This document shows, piece by piece, positions 20,301 through 23,244 of a DNA stretch of 23,244 nucleotides (positions are counted from its first letter, which is position 1; each line of letters opens with the position of its first letter). Position numbers and translations under genes: made by a program. Origin of the DNA: Chordibacter sp038110535. Lineage in GTDB: Bacteria; Verrucomicrobiota; Verrucomicrobiia; Opitutales; Seribacteraceae. The notes below the pieces were generated by a model. The model was not told the origin of the DNA. It made no database searches and saw nothing but the letters and a program-made list of their open reading frames with translations. The stretch lies in assembly GCA_038110535.1 (NCBI GenBank), contig JAYNJW010000028.1:1-23244 (forward strand), given 5' to 3'.

Positions 20301-23244
20301 TTCAACTCAAGCATCGGGAGATCGATAACGCACCAAAAGTTATTTTTGATGTGATCAAAGTGCTCAAACTCGGGGACGATTCCGGGGTTCAATCTTTACA
20401 GGTCTTGGACCTTGATCGACGGATTGATGTGGTGGAGTTTCGCTTTTTTCAACCTGAGGGAGGGGAGGAGGTCAGCGAAAATGCACCCCTGTTTGACGAA
20501 GTGAAATTTGGTGCGGGTGGGCGGCTCTTTTTTAAACAGGCACCTGATTTTGAAACCCCTCAGGATTTTGGGCAGGACAATGTTTATGAACTGGTGGTGG
20601 AAGCAAGAAAAAAGCCAGCTTATCCAGACCAAGCCACCCAGTCTGATCAAAAGAAAATAACTGTTGAGGTGTTAGCCGTCAATGAACCCCCGGTCTTTAT
20701 TGAATTACCCACGGTGCACGAACATGTGGAACATAGCTTTGTCGTCTTTGAAAAAATTGATTTTCTCAACCCAGAATCCAATCCCCTCGTGCAGGAAGGT
20801 ACATCTTTTGATTTGTCCGGCGGGCAAGACCAAGAGTTTTTTGAAATCAATGCAAGCAGTGGAAGACTCGAGTTTCGGAGCGATGTCTTTACTGTGCATG
20901 AACAGTCCGGTGTGGTCACATTTGATTACCTGCCAGATTTTGAAAACCCCGGGGATTCTGACAAGGATAACCAATACCGGGTAATCGTACGCATATCTGA
21001 TGATGCGGGATTGTCCAGCGAGCAGGAAGTGGTTGTGAAAATTATGGAATGGGATCAGCCACCGATCGCAGACCCTGTGTTTTCTCCTCAAACGCAAAAA
21101 ATCGAAGAGGATACAGTATTGAATCACCCTGTGGCAGATTTACAAGCGAGCGATCCGGACAATGCCAATGGCGGAATTGCCGGATACAGTATTTTTCGGG
21201 ATGCCTTGCATGGTTCGGCAACCATTGATGATGGGGTGACGATATCCTACCAGCCGGATGGAAATTATTCTGGATCAGATGAATTTTTTGTTCAGGCATT
21301 AAACCATGCGGGCCTACCGGTTGTTGTTCAATTTAAAGTGGAAATTTCTCAGATTAATGATGCACCCGTATCGAGATTGCCCCTTTCCCATACCATGAAC
21401 GAGGGAGTGGGCAAGGTTTTGCCCCTGCTTGCTTACGATGGGGACGGAGACTCCTTCGTATGGACGACCTGGCTCGAGGAGGATACTGATTTTAAAGTGC
21501 TCGGGAATGTGCTTTATTTTAAACAGGACGCGTTGCCCGATTACGAGCGTGCGGGCACCGATCTTGGGTATGTTGCCAGGCTGGGCTTGCAGGATCCCCA
21601 AACTGAACGAACCGAGCACAACCTCACCATATTCATCAATAACCTCCCCGACAGTCTGCCAAGTTCTGCCTTGAAAGCTGGTCCGCAGGGGACCACTTTT
21701 ACCATTCCTGAAAATCAGGCCATTGTTGCCGATCTTAAGGTGGCCGATCCAGACCAATTGGAAGATCCCAATGCCACGATCACGGGTGGGGCGGATGCCG
21801 AGCTCTTTATTCTGACGCAGGAAGGTGTGCTTCGCAGTATCAATCCGTATGGTTTTGACTTTGAAGATGCCAACGATTCCAACGGGGACAACCGCTATGA
21901 ATTGACCATTGATGTAAACGATTCTTTCCTCGGTCAGTCCTACAAGGTATTTGTGGTGGTCTCAGATCAGGATGAGAGTCCGCCTTACTACACCAGTGGG
22001 GGAGGAGAGACTTTTTATCAGATTCCAGTGCCTGAGGATAGGTTGTTTGTCACTCAGGTCATGGCCGAGGATAACGAGACTGAAGAGCTGGTCTATCGGG
22101 TGGCAAAGGGTGCAGATGCTGGATTTTTCTCTATTGATGATGCCAATGGTTCCCTAGCATTTGTTAATCTGCAAAACTTTGAGAATCCCGAGGATTCAAA
22201 CGGCGATGGTACTTTTGAGGTGGTGATTGGTGTGTCAGACGGAGTGTTCGAAACCAACCAGACCATTTTTGTGGAGTTGGAAGATGCCAATGATCCACCT
22301 GTTCTTTCCTTGGTCGATTATAACTTGAGCGAGGATGGGGAAACCTTTCAAATATTCGAAGGATTTGATGAGGATGGGCATGAAATCCGCTACCAGTTGC
22401 AAACCCAATCCGCTCATGGGTTTGTGACTGTTTTGGGGGCTGGGTTTAACTACCGTCCTGATGCAGACTTTTATGGTTTTGATTCCTTTGAGGTATTGGT
22501 TTCGGACGATTATTCATCCAATGTTCAAACCGTTGTATTATTGGTTACCCCGGTGAATGACCCTCCGGTGGCGGTGGATGATATCAAATATTTTTACCAG
22601 GAGAACCGTACATCTGATCCTCTCATTTTGATCGATGTGTTAGCCAATGATCATACCGGTCCTGACGATCCTTCTGAAAAAAGTTCCTATACGGTCGAAC
22701 TGATCGGTTCAAAGTCTGCCAATGGGAACAATGTCAATACATGGTCCAGGGGAGTTTTCAGGTATGTACCTGGAAGTAGTTTTACGGGGGAGGATAGTTT
22801 CCAGTACCGTTTGATCGATAACGGGCAAGGCAATGACGGCTTTGTAGACACAGCCACGGTGCGGGTCTGGGTAGCCACCACCGCAAAAAATCCGGACTGG
22901 ACCAACCTGATGTTCTTCGGGATGTACTACCACGACACCAATGAATCAAATGGTCGGCAAAACTGGATTTATCACCTAGATATGGGCTGGGTCTATGTTC
23001 ACCGTCCCGATCAGTTGCTTGAGAGCACTTGGATGTGGAAAGAGAATGTCGGATGGTTCTGGACGGGGGACAAATATTTTAAATGGGTTTACCACCAGGG
23101 ACTGCAGCAATGGTTGCACTGGGAAGGCGGGGTAAGCTCAACCAGTGGCTGGTTCTTGCGCACGGAGGACGAGGTTCGTTACTATGAAAAAGACTTCATC
23201 CGGATGCAGGTACGGGATGAAGTGATTGAGATTTTGCCAGACTT
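14360..23244 (+). CDS. Giant secreted cadherin-like/FG-GAP repeat protein with W-rich C-terminal domain (C-terminus cut by window edge)
   Basis: I followed one frame without a stop from 14360 to the window end, at least 2961 residues. TTG 14360 is the only usual start between an in-frame TGA at 14327 and the signal peptide (RWFILLFAFFTA, cleavage near residue 22-26). Most of the protein is tandem cadherin-like domains, of about 100-130 residues where they are most regular. Twelve carry a D/N/S-F/Y-E-x-P/A/S element, often followed by D-N-x-Y, for example near 16799, 18656, 18992, 20546, 20936, 21857 and 22175. Residues about 1670-1921 hold FG-GAP/VCBS-type blades (DINFDGALDLLV, DLDGDYDLDLVV, NDGDGSF). 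Big_9/VCBS-like domains (NDPPVAVDD, IDVLANDH) follow near 21050-21360 and 22300-22880. The end (about 2840-2940) is a tryptophan-rich domain. It is probably a calcium-stabilised surface or matrix adhesin; its ligand is unknown. It may be a composite of horizontally shuffled modules. Confidence 0.88.
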   Translation, partial: MGRNYYPNQGRWFILLFAFFTAQLNGQNWPSSPASPIPSNTESTALETEIEIGSPISSYNDAVLISVLDPWTKPLPNEPSWLKSWTVVKFGPNKGTVYHEYKNNRNYFYYRPYPYAGGDDQFIWPAIIKQGNTLVDHNFTYELEIADPPDPPVVRVLEINGDESIDLTSGTETTILFPENSVKLADIVLFDPDPTNEWDDPLNVSDIPTLSITSGNFELVATSVKQEETNSEENGWYFSYELRWLTAPPNFESLGPESFSLEITATDTLPAFNSTFSLDLVLENEPEEPRGVDVRKYPSGENRVTKTADGSDGPHEFEASLSENPADLEFDFKVEAERYYNAEIGDFEDGNYTLSHTLNLLKFVNGQYITHPDKTKRLPSASAYLVSYYQTYDSGTDTTHATPVLLENSSVWESGDEGRIRVEILDPDFFTFEGDWLEFKISATDESTKSQGNFMVLKVEIENDFEDAVEFNQPAETPLSFIENNDSAVFDFNPVDADSHPRIEYRSDNNDSGDAGAQIFYRLSGADASLFEIDENGSLFFKNPPNFEDPRNKDFLSDPANGSPNLYALNVQIHDRTDFSTAADPLELLIVVEDANDPPVRSDPFAPYTFSITTFEGQPWTFETRRDLLDLRITDEDGDLILWDYVPSPDPKGQISLANGRPEDGAPQTFLYSPFDLRFGEDQFTLRFSDGVSSYTDINFTMLIQNDKDLPSLGYVQFDGEPAYFEIHGGNFGYYQQSVVSGETEVLVEFEENTKPRFSLPFSDLLDEQNITSVVLSGSDESKFVLSELYQREDVKNPLVYWVDLNFTESFSADFESPQEDGNYTIKLSVFDEEGSFEDFYFTFATLDVDEPAYLSPSDRLEISLPEETELAIASLQAVDPEGADKNYTWRFAGSENAQDDAGYFKFRDAEGNFGFTGEGFIAGDTVDLLFAKIPSFENPNERELNASIQVFDRDLNSRVFIYTFRISDEDDPPRIKDSYAGVEELEHNVFYFPIALEAPETVDGSLGPFTTEPVTYPEEMGGGVQHGGPFDLSNYFGKLDEDNQTLRYSLLLPRDGYPSPSFQSRMEVSGTQLYFKASSPPNYEDSSQRSGQVMIGVTDGLSRIYVLFDIVITPQNDPPELLLGANLSFPAYEDTPLTKPLSNYFHDVDNPIRQLTFESSPIMRFGEEDPNATLEFSPEQDKFTFSSPPDQSGVYEAVINFYDEPENNSTVHFRFDVEDIADKPEIFLSEEFFVANAVSKDAFFVEESEEVTERYLRLLHLEGEVPIAELFVSDYKDSPPASSFTWGIVDETGMFRIDDFSDSCRIYWDLPPETNNGLPDYESMGGQTFEFYVTVQENVDPFDMQQLKVVISVEEVPNKRPVFVPSDPRMYIIENFPEESGTDILTIAATDPDNQAGSKETIIMKSMLPELDYQQFVFDENSGKLSFVSPRDYESPKDLGMDNRYQTIIRITEFNDEAKSSEMLIEVQVQNNVEPPSFGAKYDPVFTDANFSIVEQQVENFEINASTLDQNKDLLIEISQEGPDDHLFEFNSTSNQLSFLFPPDYENPESEDGDNRYEVHMQVSPVQNGKPSYADRVVEPFYILVLDDNFTFEISEPLSPHPALSDLQIFENELFVVDIDVFDAETPLKFPDLLYTTELGAAFIPHQKTATKASLAFDESLIESVSGPLDWTGRFARSGDMRNAGINDVVVLTSRSILYFENDGAGEFTSNQELKTIMAGAFEGSPTFAMIEDINFDGALDLLVCYHDLAENKPGITLFINSPDASLPFGNEIIEVPLDPASDQLRSGKISQISVQDLDGDYDLDLVVAYLNDNEVLWYANDGDGSFSYQGMLASVTRPRALKMLNLENANKLDDGYACSDLLIGSDEGLMLVKNLGPGGFEQTFLSQGNRVASVQALDLLGNNRTDLVFVEGDQMMVCLGLVNGLSEPTAAFTDNSKYPDVPADWPDRPENPGVIEPFYFGEDGSPTLIVGELNQPYAFQLKHREIDNAPKVIFDVIKVLKLGDDSGVQSLQVLDLDRRIDVVEFRFFQPEGGEEVSENAPLFDEVKFGAGGRLFFKQAPDFETPQDFGQDNVYELVVEARKKPAYPDQATQSDQKKITVEVLAVNEPPVFIELPTVHEHVEHSFVVFEKIDFLNPESNPLVQEGTSFDLSGGQDQEFFEINASSGRLEFRSDVFTVHEQSGVVTFDYLPDFENPGDSDKDNQYRVIVRISDDAGLSSEQEVVVKIMEWDQPPIADPVFSPQTQKIEEDTVLNHPVADLQASDPDNANGGIAGYSIFRDALHGSATIDDGVTISYQPDGNYSGSDEFFVQALNHAGLPVVVQFKVEISQINDAPVSRLPLSHTMNEGVGKVLPLLAYDGDGDSFVWTTWLEEDTDFKVLGNVLYFKQDALPDYERAGTDLGYVARLGLQDPQTERTEHNLTIFINNLPDSLPSSALKAGPQGTTFTIPENQAIVADLKVADPDQLEDPNATITGGADAELFILTQEGVLRSINPYGFDFEDANDSNGDNRYELTIDVNDSFLGQSYKVFVVVSDQDESPPYYTSGGGETFYQIPVPEDRLFVTQVMAEDNETEELVYRVAKGADAGFFSIDDANGSLAFVNLQNFENPEDSNGDGTFEVVIGVSDGVFETNQTIFVELEDANDPPVLSLVDYNLSEDGETFQIFEGFDEDGHEIRYQLQTQSAHGFVTVLGAGFNYRPDADFYGFDSFEVLVSDDYSSNVQTVVLLVTPVNDPPVAVDDIKYFYQENRTSDPLILIDVLANDHTGPDDPSEKSSYTVELIGSKSANGNNVNTWSRGVFRYVPGSSFTGEDSFQYRLIDNGQGNDGFVDTATVRVWVATTAKNPDWTNLMFFGMYYHDTNESNGRQNWIYHLDMGWVYVHRPDQLLESTWMWKENVGWFWTGDKYFKWVYHQGLQQWLHWEGGVSSTSGWFLRTEDEVRYYEKDFIRMQVRDEVIEILPD
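19367..20130 (+). other. FG-GAP/VCBS propeller-like segment within the giant protein
   Basis: Five blade-like repeats are readable: RNAGINDVVVLTSRSILYFE, then DINFDGALDLLVCYH, DLDGDYDLDLVVAYLND, CSDLLIGSDEGLMLVKN and NRTDLVFVEGDQMMVCL. Each pairs an Asp-rich loop of calcium-binding type with a hydrophobic D-L/V-V/L-V strand, as in FG-GAP/VCBS repeats of integrin-alpha-like propellers. Complete propellers have seven blades, so this one may be partial or have blades I cannot recognise. It lies between cadherin-like domains rather than at a terminus. Confidence 0.7.
22890..23190 (+). other. Tryptophan-rich C-terminal domain of the giant protein
   Basis: Across about 85 residues there are 11 tryptophans and many Tyr and His. 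They occur in a repeating pattern: NWIYHLDMGWVYV, STWMWKENVGWFWTGDKYFK, WVYHQGLQQWLHWEGG and SGWFLR. This alternation of W-x-Y/W with G-W-x-x is one I recall at the C-termini of large secreted proteins of Verrucomicrobiota, where it may act as a cell-surface attachment or sorting module. I cannot name a Pfam family for it. Confidence 0.6.

Noticed and set aside
1..23244. CRISPR arrays, tRNA or rRNA genes, insertion sequences, integrases or phage genes
   Set aside because: No regularly spaced identical repeats, cloverleaf-like sequences, transposase or integrase motifs were found on either strand.

Overview
The window reads as an ordinary chromosomal stretch of a free-living heterotroph. Taken together, the gene content points to Verrucomicrobiota, most likely a marine Opitutia/Puniceicoccales-type bacterium. 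The indicators are Tat-exported sugar-isomerase-like and SGNH proteins, a DWG-type Ser/Thr kinase, a sodium:solute symporter with its DUF4212 partner, few strong Shine-Dalgarno sites, moderate GC, and a giant secreted cadherin-like protein with a tryptophan-rich C-terminus. This assignment is inference from gene families; no marker gene is present.

Layout. 1-1900 (minus, cut by the window edge) encodes a secreted HtrA-like protease fused to a jelly-roll domain and a SirB1/Transglut_core2 domain. 1977-3413 (minus) is rmuC, divergent from a small VanZ-like membrane protein (3512-3856). On the plus strand follow a Tat-exported TIM-barrel protein (3925-4854), an orphan C5-cytosine DNA methyltransferase very like M.HhaI (4896-5867), a DUF4396 membrane protein (5887-6306) and a membrane-anchored protein with a degenerate cyclic-nucleotide-binding domain and a coiled coil (6383-7984). 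Convergent to these, on the minus strand, lie an SGNH hydrolase, trhO and a membrane-anchored Ser/Thr kinase, spaced like one operon (10866 down to 7991). A palindrome-bearing divergent region separates them from a RidA-family gene overlapped by a YdcF-like gene (10963-12077, plus). Next come a sodium:solute symporter and its DUF4212 small subunit (14138 down to 12094, minus). From 14360 to the end is one uninterrupted frame of 8.9 kb, a secreted giant protein of at least 2961 residues.

How the genes fit together. The likely functional units are the symporter pair (uptake of a small carboxylate or similar solute), the SGNH-trhO-kinase cluster, and possibly the kinase with the convergent cNMP-domain protein as a signalling neighbourhood. 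The methyltransferase has no recognisable restriction partner here, yet its predicted target GCGC is rare in the window: a hand scan found 7 sites. The giant protein combines about a dozen cadherin-like repeats sharing a D-F/Y-E-x-P signature, an FG-GAP/VCBS propeller-like segment, Big_9-like domains and a W-rich terminal domain, and is probably a surface or matrix adhesin.

No tRNA, rRNA, CRISPR array, insertion sequence or phage gene was seen. The most unusual items are the protease-SirB1 fusion, the architecture of the giant protein, and the link between the HhaI-like enzyme and GCGC scarcity.
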